Part shown: one piece after another, positions 40,468 to 48,656 of the stretch
How positions within the stretch are numbered: the stretch's first letter is position 1
Layout of the letters: each line of letters opens with the position of its first letter
Assembly: GCA_035565975.1 (NCBI GenBank)
Contig: DATMRT010000148.1
Location: 19,213 to 83,212 of the forward strand
Length of the DNA stretch: 64,000 bases
Direction of reading: 5' to 3'
DNA from: Ga0077530 sp035565975
GTDB taxonomy: Bacteria > Pseudomonadota > Alphaproteobacteria > Rhizobiales > Hyphomicrobiaceae
Translations under genes and position numbers: made by a program
The notes under the pieces: model-generated
Seen by the model: only the letters and a program-made list of their open reading frames with translations
What the model was told of the DNA's origin: nothing
The model's database searches: none

Positions 40468-41772
40468 ATGCAGCAGCCATCCTGGATGGCCGAGGCCTGG
40501 CGCGAGCTCGGCCAGTCCGAGGTTCCCGGAAGCGCCCACAATCCGCGCATCGTCGCCATGTTCGACGAGCTCGGTTATCCGGACCAAAGTGATGAGACGG
40601 CTTGGTGCGCCGCCTTCGTGGGTGCCTGCCTCGAGCGAGCCGGTATCTCGAGCACGCGCTCTCTCCGCGCCCGCACCTACCTCGAATGGGGCGTTCCCGC
40701 GGACGATCCCGCTGTCGGCGCCGTCGTCGTGCTCGAACGCGGCAGCGACCCTGCTCTCGGTCATGTCGGCTTCCTCGTCGGCATGACGGACACCTCCGTC
40801 ATGCTCCTCGGCGGCAATCAGTCGAATGCCGCTACGGTCGCAACGTTCGACCGCGAGCTCGTTCTCGGCTTCCGTGTCCCCGAGCCGCAGCAAGCCGCGC
40901 AACCAGGCAATCAGAAGTTCGATCTTGCACTCGACCACGTGCTCGCAATGGAAGGCGGCTGGACGGACGATCCGCACGATCCCGGCGGCCCGACCAACAA
41001 GGGCATCACGCTTGCCGTCTATGCGCGAGAGCGCGGCATTGAGATCACCTCGGCCAATCTCGCCGAGCTGAAATCGGATCTTCGTTCGATCCCCGACAGT
41101 CTCGTCCGCAGCATCTACGAGACGCGCTACTGGCAACCCGCGCGCTGTCCGGCACTCAGGCCATCTCTCGCGCTCATGCACTTCGACGCCAGTGTCAATC
41201 ACGGCGTCGGTGCCGCAGCACGCTTTCTTCAGGAAGCGCTCGGCGTCGAGATAGACGGCGAGATCGGTCCGATCACGCTCCGCGCCGCTGGCATTGTCGA
41301 GCCCCGTCAGACGCTCGCGCGCTACGCCGCCATCCGCCGTCAACGCTACCGCGCACTGCCGCACTTCTGGAGATTCGGCCGCGGCTGGCTTCGTCGCGTC
41401 GAAGCCACCCTCGCAGCCGCAACCCCACTCATCCCACCCGCCAGCACCTCCCCTTCAACCGAGGAGAACCCCTACATGACCGGCCCCAACGACGCCCCGA
41501 CCACCAAGCCCGATGCTACGATCGATACCAAGGGCTGGTGGCAATCGATGACCATCTGGGGAACACTGCTGACCGCGATCACGACCGTGCTTCCGCTCGT
41601 CGGCGTCACGCTCGGCATCAGCATCACGCCCGAGCTTGCCGAGGAGATCGGCCAGAATGTCGTCGTGGTCGTTCAGGCTCTCGGTGGCCTCATCGGCACG
41701 CTCATGGCGCTCTTCGGCCGCGCCCGCGCCACTGCATTGCTGCAGGCCCGCTCATCCCGCGCGAGCAACTGA
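40468..41772 (+). CDS. GTA-linked lysis fusion: CHAP-like amidase, GH108 muramidase and holin-like tail
   Basis: 434-aa protein directly after g15. Residues 1-140 form a TIGR02594/CHAP-like cysteine peptidase (ETAWCAAFVGACLERAG with C47; DPALGHVGFLVG with H99). Residues 151-235 are GH108 with catalytic E162 in LAMEGGWTDDPHDPGGPTNK. Residues 235-310 are the PG_binding_3 partner domain (MHFDASVNHGVGAAARFLQ). After a Pro/Thr linker, 348-425 hold two transmembrane helices (MTIWGTLLTAITTVLPLVGV; VVVVVQALGGLIGTLMALFG), like phage holins. One chain therefore joins two wall-degrading activities and a pore-former-like tail. No signal peptide is seen, consistent with release through a holin. RcGTA keeps its lysis genes at a separate locus. 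See the nested start at 41476. Confidence 0.85.
   Translation: MQQPSWMAEAWRELGQSEVPGSAHNPRIVAMFDELGYPDQSDETAWCAAFVGACLERAGISSTRSLRARTYLEWGVPADDPAVGAVVVLERGSDPALGHVGFLVGMTDTSVMLLGGNQSNAATVATFDRELVLGFRVPEPQQAAQPGNQKFDLALDHVLAMEGGWTDDPHDPGGPTNKGITLAVYARERGIEITSANLAELKSDLRSIPDSLVRSIYETRYWQPARCPALRPSLALMHFDASVNHGVGAAARFLQEALGVEIDGEIGPITLRAAGIVEPRQTLARYAAIRRQRYRALPHFWRFGRGWLRRVEATLAAATPLIPPASTSPSTEENPYMTGPNDAPTTKPDATIDTKGWWQSMTIWGTLLTAITTVLPLVGVTLGISITPELAEEIGQNVVVVVQALGGLIGTLMALFGRARATALLQARSSRASN
41476..41772 (+). CDS. Possible separately translated holin-like protein (internal start of the lysis gene)
   Basis: An in-frame ATG at codon 337 of the lysis ORF is preceded by GAGGAG with a 9-base spacing. 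This is a better ribosome-binding site than that of the parent gene. It would yield a 98-aa protein: a polar N-terminus, two transmembrane helices, an acidic loop (TPELAEEIGQN) and a basic tail, the usual layout of a small holin. Either product, or both, may be made. There is no intervening stop codon, so this is a nested start rather than a separate gene. Confidence 0.5.
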   Translation: MTGPNDAPTTKPDATIDTKGWWQSMTIWGTLLTAITTVLPLVGVTLGISITPELAEEIGQNVVVVVQALGGLIGTLMALFGRARATALLQARSSRASN

Positions 41773-41788
41773 TGCGGCGGTCACGCGC

Positions 41789-43156
41789 TCACTTGCGGCG
41801 CTGGCGGCGTGCGCGATACTTCGCGGCCCAGCCCTCGCGCGTCTCCTGCTGTGCCCGGCCGAGCGCGAGCGCATCGGCCGGCACATCCTTCGTGATCGTG
41901 CTGCCGGCCGCAACATAGGCGCCATCGCCAATCTTGACCGGCGCCACCAGCGCCGAGTTCGAGCCGATGAAGACGCCCGCGCCTACATCGGTTCGATGTT
42001 TCTCGAAGCCGTCGTAATTGCAGAAGATCGTGCCCGCGCCGATGTTCGCGCCGGTTCCAACCCGTGCGTCGCCCAGGTAGGCAAAGTGGTTCGCCTTCGC
42101 GCCGGCTTCGATCGTCGCGTTCTTTACCTCGACGAAATTGCCGATGTGCACATCCGGGCCAATATCGGCGCCGGGCCTCATGCGCGCATAGGGCCCGACG
42201 ATCGCGCCCTTGCGAATGACGACGGTATCGCGCCTCTTGTCGTCATGTCCGGCCATGTAGCAGTTCGCGTGCAGCGTCACGCCGTCTTCTATGGTCACAC
42301 CGGGCCCGATGACGACGTTCGGCTCGATCACCACATCGCGGCCGATCACCGTGTCGTAGCTCAGCCAGACCGTCTCGGGCGCCACAAGCGTTGCGCCGCC
42401 GAGCATGACCTGTTGCCGCCGCCGGCGCTGCCAGATTGCCTCGGCCGCTGCGAGTTGCGCCCGGTCGTTGATCCCCAGCACCTCGTCTTCGTCGCACGTG
42501 ACGACGCGCGCGCCATAGCCTTCGCCGAGCGCCAGCTCGATGGCATCCGTCAGATAGAGTTCCCCACTTGCGTTGGCGGCAACGATCCGTCGCAGAAGTC
42601 CCACGAGGTCCGGTACCCGGAAGGCCATCACCCCGGCATTGCACAGGCGCAACTGCCGCTCCGCTTCGCTGGCATCCGCGTGCTCCCGGATGGCGACCAG
42701 GGCTCCGCTTGCATCGGTGAGCAGCCGGCCATAGCCCGTCGGGTCAGCCGCCTCGAAACCCAGCACGGCTACTCCCGCGCCCTGATCGAGTGCGCCCCGC
42801 ATTCGCTCGAGCGTCGTCGCCGTCAGCAGCGGCGTGTCGCCATAGAGGACGAGCACATCGCCCTTGTGCCCCTCGATCGCCGGTGCTGCGGCGAGCACCG
42901 CATCCGCCGTCCCGCGACGTTCGGCCTGAATGAACGTCTCGATGGCCGGCGCGGCCACCCGCCCTTCGGCGGCGACGTCCTCCATCCCCGGACCAATGAC
43001 GAGCGCCAGCCGCTCCGGCGTGAGGGCCCTCACCACCTCCAGCACGTGACCGAGCATCGAGCGCCCGGCGATCTTGTGCAGCACCTTGGGCACGGTGGAG
43101 CGCATGCGCGTTCCTTGACCGGCTGCCAGCACAATGGTGAGGAGGGGTGCGGCCAT
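41789..43156 (-). CDS. glmU: Bifunctional UDP-GlcNAc pyrophosphorylase / glucosamine-1-phosphate N-acetyltransferase GlmU
   Basis: 455-aa cytosolic enzyme that makes UDP-N-acetylglucosamine for peptidoglycan and LPS. The N-terminal uridyltransferase domain has LAAGQGTRMRSTVPKVLHKI, VLYGDTPLL and NAGVMAF. The C-terminal left-handed beta-helix has hexapeptide repeats (VVIEPNVVIGPGVTIEDGV) and acetyltransferase motifs GNFVEVKNATIEAGAKANH, AYLGDARVG and TIFCNYDGFEKHRT. ATG 43156 (MAAPLLTIVLAAGQG) is the family start; the open frame upstream is ignored. It converges on the GTA lysis gene with 16 bp between stops. No glmS neighbour is seen. Confidence 0.96.
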   Translation of the reverse strand: MAAPLLTIVLAAGQGTRMRSTVPKVLHKIAGRSMLGHVLEVVRALTPERLALVIGPGMEDVAAEGRVAAPAIETFIQAERRGTADAVLAAAPAIEGHKGDVLVLYGDTPLLTATTLERMRGALDQGAGVAVLGFEAADPTGYGRLLTDASGALVAIREHADASEAERQLRLCNAGVMAFRVPDLVGLLRRIVAANASGELYLTDAIELALGEGYGARVVTCDEDEVLGINDRAQLAAAEAIWQRRRRQQVMLGGATLVAPETVWLSYDTVIGRDVVIEPNVVIGPGVTIEDGVTLHANCYMAGHDDKRRDTVVIRKGAIVGPYARMRPGADIGPDVHIGNFVEVKNATIEAGAKANHFAYLGDARVGTGANIGAGTIFCNYDGFEKHRTDVGAGVFIGSNSALVAPVKIGDGAYVAAGSTITKDVPADALALGRAQQETREGWAAKYRARRQRRK

Positions 43157-43522
43157 GACGTGCTTCCCTGATACGACTTCGGTGCATTCTCGCGAGCGCG
43201 CTGCAAGACCCGAGCCGCCTCCATCTGGCAACCTCCGTGGGGCACGTCAATTCCGCCCTCACGCCTTGCCCACCTGAAAGTCACCCGGACCGCGCCTCCG
43301 CACGCGAGCCGGCCGGCGGCACGAGCGCCCAGCCGAGTTGCGGAGGCAAGCTCCGCCGCTTCCGCCAGGTAGCGCTCCACGGCCCTCCGCCCCGTGTTTC
43401 CTCCATGAGACGAGATCACACCTCGCCTGCCTTCCGCGCCATTGCGCGTGGCCCCTTCCCTCGCCCCCATCACGCACGCGTTAGCCTTAAAGATGCCCCT
43501 TGACTTCCACGGTCCGGCCATG
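43157..43522. other. Divergent intergenic region between glmU and the efflux operon
   Basis: No supported gene. The plus frame at 43237-43503 gives a Pro/Ser/His-rich peptide with no motif. The region should contain the glmU promoter on the minus strand and the tetR promoter on the plus strand. A -35-like TTGACT is at 43500-43505, just before the operator at 43523, but I could not place a matching -10. Confidence 0.45.
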
Positions 43523-43544
43523 AAAAAGAACGATCGTTCGTTTT
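43523..43544. promoter_or_regulatory. Palindromic operator candidate upstream of the TetR-RND operon
   Basis: A 22-bp palindrome with one mismatched pair: AAAAAGAACGATCGTTCG followed by TTTT, with the perfect 12-bp core GAACGATCGTTC (43528-43539). It lies 39 bp before the chosen tetR ATG. It has the size and symmetry of a TetR-family operator, implying autoregulation of the regulator and its efflux pump. Confidence 0.6.
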
Positions 43545-43582
43545 TGCTGCGGCGCACAACGCCCCGCCGAGGGTACCGCCAC

Positions 43583-44191
43583 ATGGCCAAGCTCAGTCCC
43601 GAGACCCTGCGCGAGCGCAGCGACCATATTCTTGATGCCGCTGGGCGTTGCTTCGCTCGCGCGGGCTTTCACCGCACGACCATGCAGGACATCTGCCGCG
43701 AGGCGGAGGTCAGCCCGGGTGCGCTCTACATCTATTTCAACAGCAAAGAGGCGCTCATTGCCGGCATCAGCGAGCGCGAACGCGCCGAATTTGCGGCGCG
43801 CTTCTCCGAAATGCCGATCGGCGACGACTTCATGAGCGCGCTCGCCGAACTTGGGCGGCAGTTCCTTGAGGACCCTCCCCACCGCCGGCTTCTCTGCATC
43901 GAGGTCGGCCTCGAAGCGACCCGCAATCCAAAGGTCGGCGAGATCCAGAAGTCCGTCGAAGTCTTCATCCGCAGTTCCTTCCACGACCTGTTCACGAAGC
44001 TCAAGGCGGAGGGCCGCATCGCGCCCGTCTTCGACATCGACACCGTCGTCGACGCCTTCCTGACCATCGCGGACGGCATGCTCTGGCGTCGCGCCGTCGA
44101 TGAGAACTTCAGCGCCGAGGTCGTACTGCCACCGCTGCTGCACGCCGTCGCCGCACTCCTGCGTCCCGTATCCGTCGAGACCAAGCCATGA
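43583..44191 (+). CDS. TetR/AcrR-family transcriptional regulator
   Basis: 202-aa dimeric repressor. The N-terminal HTH domain reads RSDHILDAAGRCFARAGFHR, TTMQDICREAEVSPGALYIY, FNSKEALIAGISERER, a textbook TetR DNA-binding unit. The ligand-binding part has LLCIEVGLEATRNPKVGEIQ. ATG 43583 is chosen because an earlier in-frame ATG (43520) would place the palindromic operator inside the coding sequence. The stop overlaps the MFP start (ATGA), so regulator and pump form one transcript and are probably co-controlled by feedback. Confidence 0.92.
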   Translation: MAKLSPETLRERSDHILDAAGRCFARAGFHRTTMQDICREAEVSPGALYIYFNSKEALIAGISERERAEFAARFSEMPIGDDFMSALAELGRQFLEDPPHRRLLCIEVGLEATRNPKVGEIQKSVEVFIRSSFHDLFTKLKAEGRIAPVFDIDTVVDAFLTIADGMLWRRAVDENFSAEVVLPPLLHAVAALLRPVSVETKP

Positions 44192-45405
44192 AGAAGAAGC
44201 TCGTCCTCTGGGCACTTCCCGTGCTGATCGCCGGCCTCGGTGCCGCCGCTTACACGACCGGATTCCTGCCGAAAGCCGCCGCACAAAAGAATGCTGCGCC
44301 GGCTACGGCCCCGAATATCCAGACCAGCGTGAGCGTCGCGCGCGTCGCGCCCCATGCCTTCGTCGAGACGCTCGTCCTCAGCGGATCCCTGGTCCCGCGC
44401 GAGGAGATCCTGATCGGTCCGGAGATCGAAGGTTTGCGCGTCCTCGACGTGCTCGTCGATGAGGGCGCCGAGGTCAAGCGCGGCCAGGTTCTCGCGCGGC
44501 TGGTCACCGACACGCTCGATGCGCAGCTCGCGCAAAACGAAGCAGCCCTCGCCCGCAATGCGGCCGCGACGGCACAAGCCCGCAGCGCAATTTCTGAAGC
44601 CGAAGCCCGTCTCAAGGAAGCCAAGAACGCCATCGAGCGCGCGCGCACACTCAAGGAAGCTGGCCATGTCTCCGATGCTGTCTTTGATCAGCGCGAATCG
44701 GCCTTCAAACTTGCTGAGGCGCAGCTCGTCGCTGCCCGCGACGGTCTGAAGGCCTCCGAGGCGGATCGCGCAAGCATCGAAGCGCAGCGTCGCGAGCTGC
44801 TCTGGCGGCGGTCCAAGACGGACGTCACCGCTCCCACAGACGGTGTCATCAGCCAGCGGCGTGCGCGCGTCGGCGCGACTCCCGTGCTCGTTTCCCAGGA
44901 ACCGATGTTCCGCATGATCGAGAACGGCGAGATCGAGCTCGACGCCGAGGTGCCGCAGGCGCATCTCGTCCGTCTCGCTGTTGGACAGAAGGCGCGCATC
45001 GCCATTCCCGGCAATGGCGAGGTCGATGGCAGCGTGCGGCTGATCTCGCCGTCGGTCGATCCGGCCACCCGGCTCGGTCGCGTGCGCATCCTGCTCGGCA
45101 AAGACCCGAACCTGCGCATCGGTACGTTCGCCCGCGGCGAGGTCATCGTCGCCCGCGGCATGGGGCTGGCGGTGCCGCGCTCGGCCGTGCTCTTCGGCAA
45201 GTCGGGTCCGAGCGTCCAGGTCGTCGAGAACGACACCGTCGAAACCCGGCCGGTGACGCTAGGCCTTGCCGAGGCGGATACGATCGAGCTGCGAAGCGGC
45301 GTCAGCGAAGGCACGCTGGTCGTCGCGAAGTCGGGCACGTTCCTGCGCAATGGGGATCGCGTTCGGCCCGTGATCCTTCCCCGCACGGTTGCTGGCGGAC
45401 ACTGA
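44188..45405 (+). CDS. RND efflux pump periplasmic adaptor (MFP) subunit
   Basis: 405-aa membrane fusion protein. N-terminal signal/anchor (LVLWALPVLIAGLGAAAY), then the beta-barrel and lipoyl halves (ETLVLSGSLVPREEILIGPE, GLRVLDVLVDEGAEVKRGQV). A long alpha-hairpin (AQNEAALARNAAATAQARSA to AEAQLVAARDGLKASEADRA) and the second lipoyl half follow (KTDVTAPTDGVISQRRARVG). It bridges the inner-membrane pump to an outer-membrane channel. It overlaps tetR by 4 bp and ends 3 bp before the pump gene. No TolC-like gene lies in the operon, so a shared channel is likely. Confidence 0.94.
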   Translation: MKKKLVLWALPVLIAGLGAAAYTTGFLPKAAAQKNAAPATAPNIQTSVSVARVAPHAFVETLVLSGSLVPREEILIGPEIEGLRVLDVLVDEGAEVKRGQVLARLVTDTLDAQLAQNEAALARNAAATAQARSAISEAEARLKEAKNAIERARTLKEAGHVSDAVFDQRESAFKLAEAQLVAARDGLKASEADRASIEAQRRELLWRRSKTDVTAPTDGVISQRRARVGATPVLVSQEPMFRMIENGEIELDAEVPQAHLVRLAVGQKARIAIPGNGEVDGSVRLISPSVDPATRLGRVRILLGKDPNLRIGTFARGEVIVARGMGLAVPRSAVLFGKSGPSVQVVENDTVETRPVTLGLAEADTIELRSGVSEGTLVVAKSGTFLRNGDRVRPVILPRTVAGGH

Positions 45406-45408
45406 CCC

Positions 45409-48400
45409 ATGAACGTCAACATCTCGGCCTGGTCGATCCGCAATCCGGTTCCGCCGCTCACGCTCTTTCTCGTGCTGATGGTGCTCGGCGTGCTCGCCTT
45501 CCGCGCACTGCCGATCACGCGCTTTCCGAACATCGACGTTCCGATCGTGCGCGTCCACATCTACCAGACCGGCTCGGCGCCGGCTGAGCTCGAGACGCAA
45601 GTCACGAAGCGCGTCGAGGATGCGATCGCAAGTGTCAACGGCGTCAAGCACATCACCTCGACCGTCACCGAGGGCATCTCGCTGACCGTCATCGAGTTCC
45701 GTCTCGAGACGAACACCGATCGTGCGGTCAACGACGTGAAAGACGCGATCGCGCGCATCCGCTCCGAGCTGCCGCGAACGATCGAAGAACCCGTCGTCGC
45801 GCGGCTCGACGTCGAGGGCCTGCCGATCGTCACCTATGCCGTGCGCGCGCCTGCCATGACGCCCCAGGAGATTTCCTGGTTCGTCGATGACGTCGTGATC
45901 CGCACACTTCAGGGCGTCAAGGGCGTCGGCGAAGTGCTCCGCGTGGGCGGCGTCAAGCGCGAGATACGCGTCGCGCTCGATCCGGCCCGCCTTCTGGCGC
46001 TCGGCATCACGGCCGGCGATGTCAATCGCCAGCTCCGTGCCACCAACGTCGATCTTGCCGGCGGCCGCGGCGAGATCGGCGGCCGCGAGCAGGCCATCCG
46101 CACGCTCGCAGGGCAGACCACGGTCGCAAACCTTGCCGCCACGATGATCGCCCTTCCCGGCGATCGCAAGGTGCGGCTCGATGAGCTCGGCACGGTATCG
46201 GATTCCTTCGAGGAGCCCCGCGCCTTCGCGACGGTCGACAAGGACCCGGTCGTCGCCTTCTCGGTCACGCGCGCCAAGGGCGCCAGCGACACGACCGTCT
46301 CGGCCGACGTTCACAAAGCTATCGGCGAGCTCGCCAAGCGCTACCCGGACGTGCAGCTCTCCCTCATCGACACGACCACTACCGCCGTGCGCGGCGCCTA
46401 CACGTCGACCATGCAGACGCTGATCGAGGGCGCCCTCCTCGCCATCGCCGTCGTCTTCCTGTTCCTGCGCAACTGGCGCGCAACCATCATTACGGCCGTC
46501 GCACTCCCGCTCTCGATCATCCCGGCATTCTTCGTCCTGCACGCACTCGGCTTCTCGCTCAATCTCGTCAGCCTGCTCGCCATCACCATCGCGACCGGCA
46601 TTCTCGTCGACGACGCGATCGTCGAGATCGAGAATATCGAGCGCCATATGGCCATGGGGAAGCCGCCCTATCGCGCCTCGCTCGACGCCGCCGACCAGAT
46701 CGGCCTTGCCGTCATCGCCATCACCATGACGATCATCGCGGTCTTTACGCCGGTGAGCTTCATGGGCGGCATTGCCGGGCAATACTTCAAGCAATTCGGC
46801 CTCACCGTCGCGATCGCGGTGTTCTTCTCGCTCATCGTGGCCCGCCTGCTGACGCCACTGCTCGCAGCCTACTTCCTCCGCCCGCGCCCGCACAGCGATC
46901 ACGAGCCGCTCTGGTTGCGCGCCTACAGCCGCGTCGCGCGCTGGTCCGTGCGCCACCGCTTTCTCACGCTGCTTGCGGGCCTCGGCATCTTCGCGGGTTC
47001 AATCGGCAGTTTCTTTCTGCTGCCCTCGGCGTTTCTGCCGACCGACGACACTGGCCGCATCCTGCTCGCGGTCGAGCTGCCGCCCGGGTCGCGTCTCGAG
47101 GATACGCGGCGCGTCACAAACGAGCTTTCCGATCGCATCAAGCGCCGCCCCGAGGTCGTGAGCGTCTTCGTGACGGGCGGCCAGGTGCTGGGATCGGGCG
47201 CCGAGGTTCGCAAGGCGACGCTGACGATCAACCTCGTCCCGAAGTCCGAGCGCAAGCAGGCGCAGCTCGCGATCACGGAATCGCTGGGTGCCGAGCTCGC
47301 TTCGGTTCCGGACATCCGTTACTGGTTCCTGCGCGACAACGGGCAGCGCGCCTTCACGGTCGTTGTCACCGGGCGCGATGGCGCCGAGGTGGATCACGTG
47401 GCGGCCGGCCTCACGTCCGATGCCAAGCGTGTCGTCGACAAGCGCGGCAATGCCATGCTGCTCAACGTCGTCTCGACGGCGGAGCTTGACCGTCCTGAGC
47501 TGCTCGTCGTGCCGCGCAGCGAGCTCGCCGCCGACCTCGGCGTCTCGACCGAGGCGATCTCGGAAGCCGTCCGCATCGCCACGATCGGCGATATTCCAGC
47601 CGCGCTCGCGAAGATGAACATCGACGACCGGCAGATCCCCATTCGAGTGCAGCTCACCGAGGACGCGCGCGGCGAGCGCAGCACGCTCGAGAACCTTAAG
47701 GTGCCAACGGCGTCCGGCGGCTCGGTGCCCCTCAGCGTCGTCGCCGACTTCAATATGAGTCAGGGACCGACGGCCATCACTCGCTTCGACCGCCTGCGGC
47801 AGGTGGTGATCGGCGCCGACCTTGCCGGCGAAACGCCGCTCGGCGATGCGCTCCAGGCTGTGCTCGCGCAGCCTTCGGCACAGAACCTGCCGGCCGGCGT
47901 GGAGGTCCGCCAGTTCGGCGACGCCGAAGTGATGGCCGAGGTGTTCGAGAGCTTCGCCTACGCAATGGGCGCTGGCGTCATGATGATGTACGCGGTGCTC
48001 GTGCTGCTCTTCGGCTCATTCCTTCAGCCGGTCACGATCCTCTTCTCACTGCCGCTGTCGATCGGCGGTGCCATCTTCGCGCTTTATGTCACCAACAATG
48101 CCGTCAGCCTGCCGGTCGTCATCGGCATCCTGATGCTCATGGGTATCGTGACCAAGAACGCCATCCTGCTCGTCGATTTCGCCGTCGAGGAAATGGCCAA
48201 GGGCGTGCCACGCGCCGAAGCCATCATCGATGCGGGCCGCAAGCGTGCCCGGCCGATCGTCATGACCACGATCGCCATGGTCGGCGGCATGGTGCCTGCC
48301 GCGATCAATGCCGGCGACGGCGGCGAGTTTCGCGTGCCGATGGCGGTCGCGGTCATTGGCGGCCTCCTGTCCTCGACGCTGCTGAGCCTGCTCTTCGTGC

Positions 48401-48564
48401 CCGCCGTGTTCGCTGTCATGGACGATGTCTCACGGTTCATGTGGCGGATCTTCGGACGCTTCGTCGGCCCGGGCGAAGAGTCCCGTCGCGAAGATCAGGA
48501 CGCAGCGGGGGACGTCCACCAGCACTCCCTCGATCAGAGGTCCGGTCCCATCGCCGCAGAATAG
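45409..48564 (+). CDS. RND efflux pump inner-membrane transporter, HAE-1/AcrB family
   Basis: 1,051-aa proton-driven exporter. After the first helix the porter domain opens ITRFPNIDVPIVRVHIYQTG and SAPAELETQVTKRVEDAIAS. The proton-relay helix 4 carries paired acids in TGILVDDAIVEIENIERHMA. The second half repeats the layout, with GIVTKNAILLVDFAVEEMAK and RPIVMTTIAMVGGMVPAAIN. Twelve transmembrane segments and two large periplasmic loops are evident. The drug-type acid pair argues against a heavy-metal (CusA) pump. Substrates are unknown. Last gene of the TetR-MFP-RND operon. Confidence 0.94.
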   Translation: MNVNISAWSIRNPVPPLTLFLVLMVLGVLAFRALPITRFPNIDVPIVRVHIYQTGSAPAELETQVTKRVEDAIASVNGVKHITSTVTEGISLTVIEFRLETNTDRAVNDVKDAIARIRSELPRTIEEPVVARLDVEGLPIVTYAVRAPAMTPQEISWFVDDVVIRTLQGVKGVGEVLRVGGVKREIRVALDPARLLALGITAGDVNRQLRATNVDLAGGRGEIGGREQAIRTLAGQTTVANLAATMIALPGDRKVRLDELGTVSDSFEEPRAFATVDKDPVVAFSVTRAKGASDTTVSADVHKAIGELAKRYPDVQLSLIDTTTTAVRGAYTSTMQTLIEGALLAIAVVFLFLRNWRATIITAVALPLSIIPAFFVLHALGFSLNLVSLLAITIATGILVDDAIVEIENIERHMAMGKPPYRASLDAADQIGLAVIAITMTIIAVFTPVSFMGGIAGQYFKQFGLTVAIAVFFSLIVARLLTPLLAAYFLRPRPHSDHEPLWLRAYSRVARWSVRHRFLTLLAGLGIFAGSIGSFFLLPSAFLPTDDTGRILLAVELPPGSRLEDTRRVTNELSDRIKRRPEVVSVFVTGGQVLGSGAEVRKATLTINLVPKSERKQAQLAITESLGAELASVPDIRYWFLRDNGQRAFTVVVTGRDGAEVDHVAAGLTSDAKRVVDKRGNAMLLNVVSTAELDRPELLVVPRSELAADLGVSTEAISEAVRIATIGDIPAALAKMNIDDRQIPIRVQLTEDARGERSTLENLKVPTASGGSVPLSVVADFNMSQGPTAITRFDRLRQVVIGADLAGETPLGDALQAVLAQPSAQNLPAGVEVRQFGDAEVMAEVFESFAYAMGAGVMMMYAVLVLLFGSFLQPVTILFSLPLSIGGAIFALYVTNNAVSLPVVIGILMLMGIVTKNAILLVDFAVEEMAKGVPRAEAIIDAGRKRARPIVMTTIAMVGGMVPAAINAGDGGEFRVPMAVAVIGGLLSSTLLSLLFVPAVFAVMDDVSRFMWRIFGRFVGPGEESRREDQDAAGDVHQHSLDQRSGPIAAE

Positions 48565-48656
48565 GTGTTTTTCCCGAGGCGACCTGCCGTTGCCCCTGAT
48601 CGACGCGGGGCATACGGTACGCACACTGCCCAGGTATGTAGCGGGAGTATGCGACC

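Noticed and set aside
25801..41772. Prophage interpretation of the head-tail cluster
   Set aside because: No integrase, repressor, replication genes or att repeats; gene order, short tape measure and g13-g15 features match GTAs.
43520..43582. Upstream ATG as the tetR start
   Set aside because: It would place the palindromic operator within the coding sequence and adds a basic segment not typical of TetR N-termini.
45259..46956. 565-codon minus-strand frame opposite the RND genes
   Set aside because: Antisense shadow with repetitive Asp/Arg/His composition and no ribosome-binding site.
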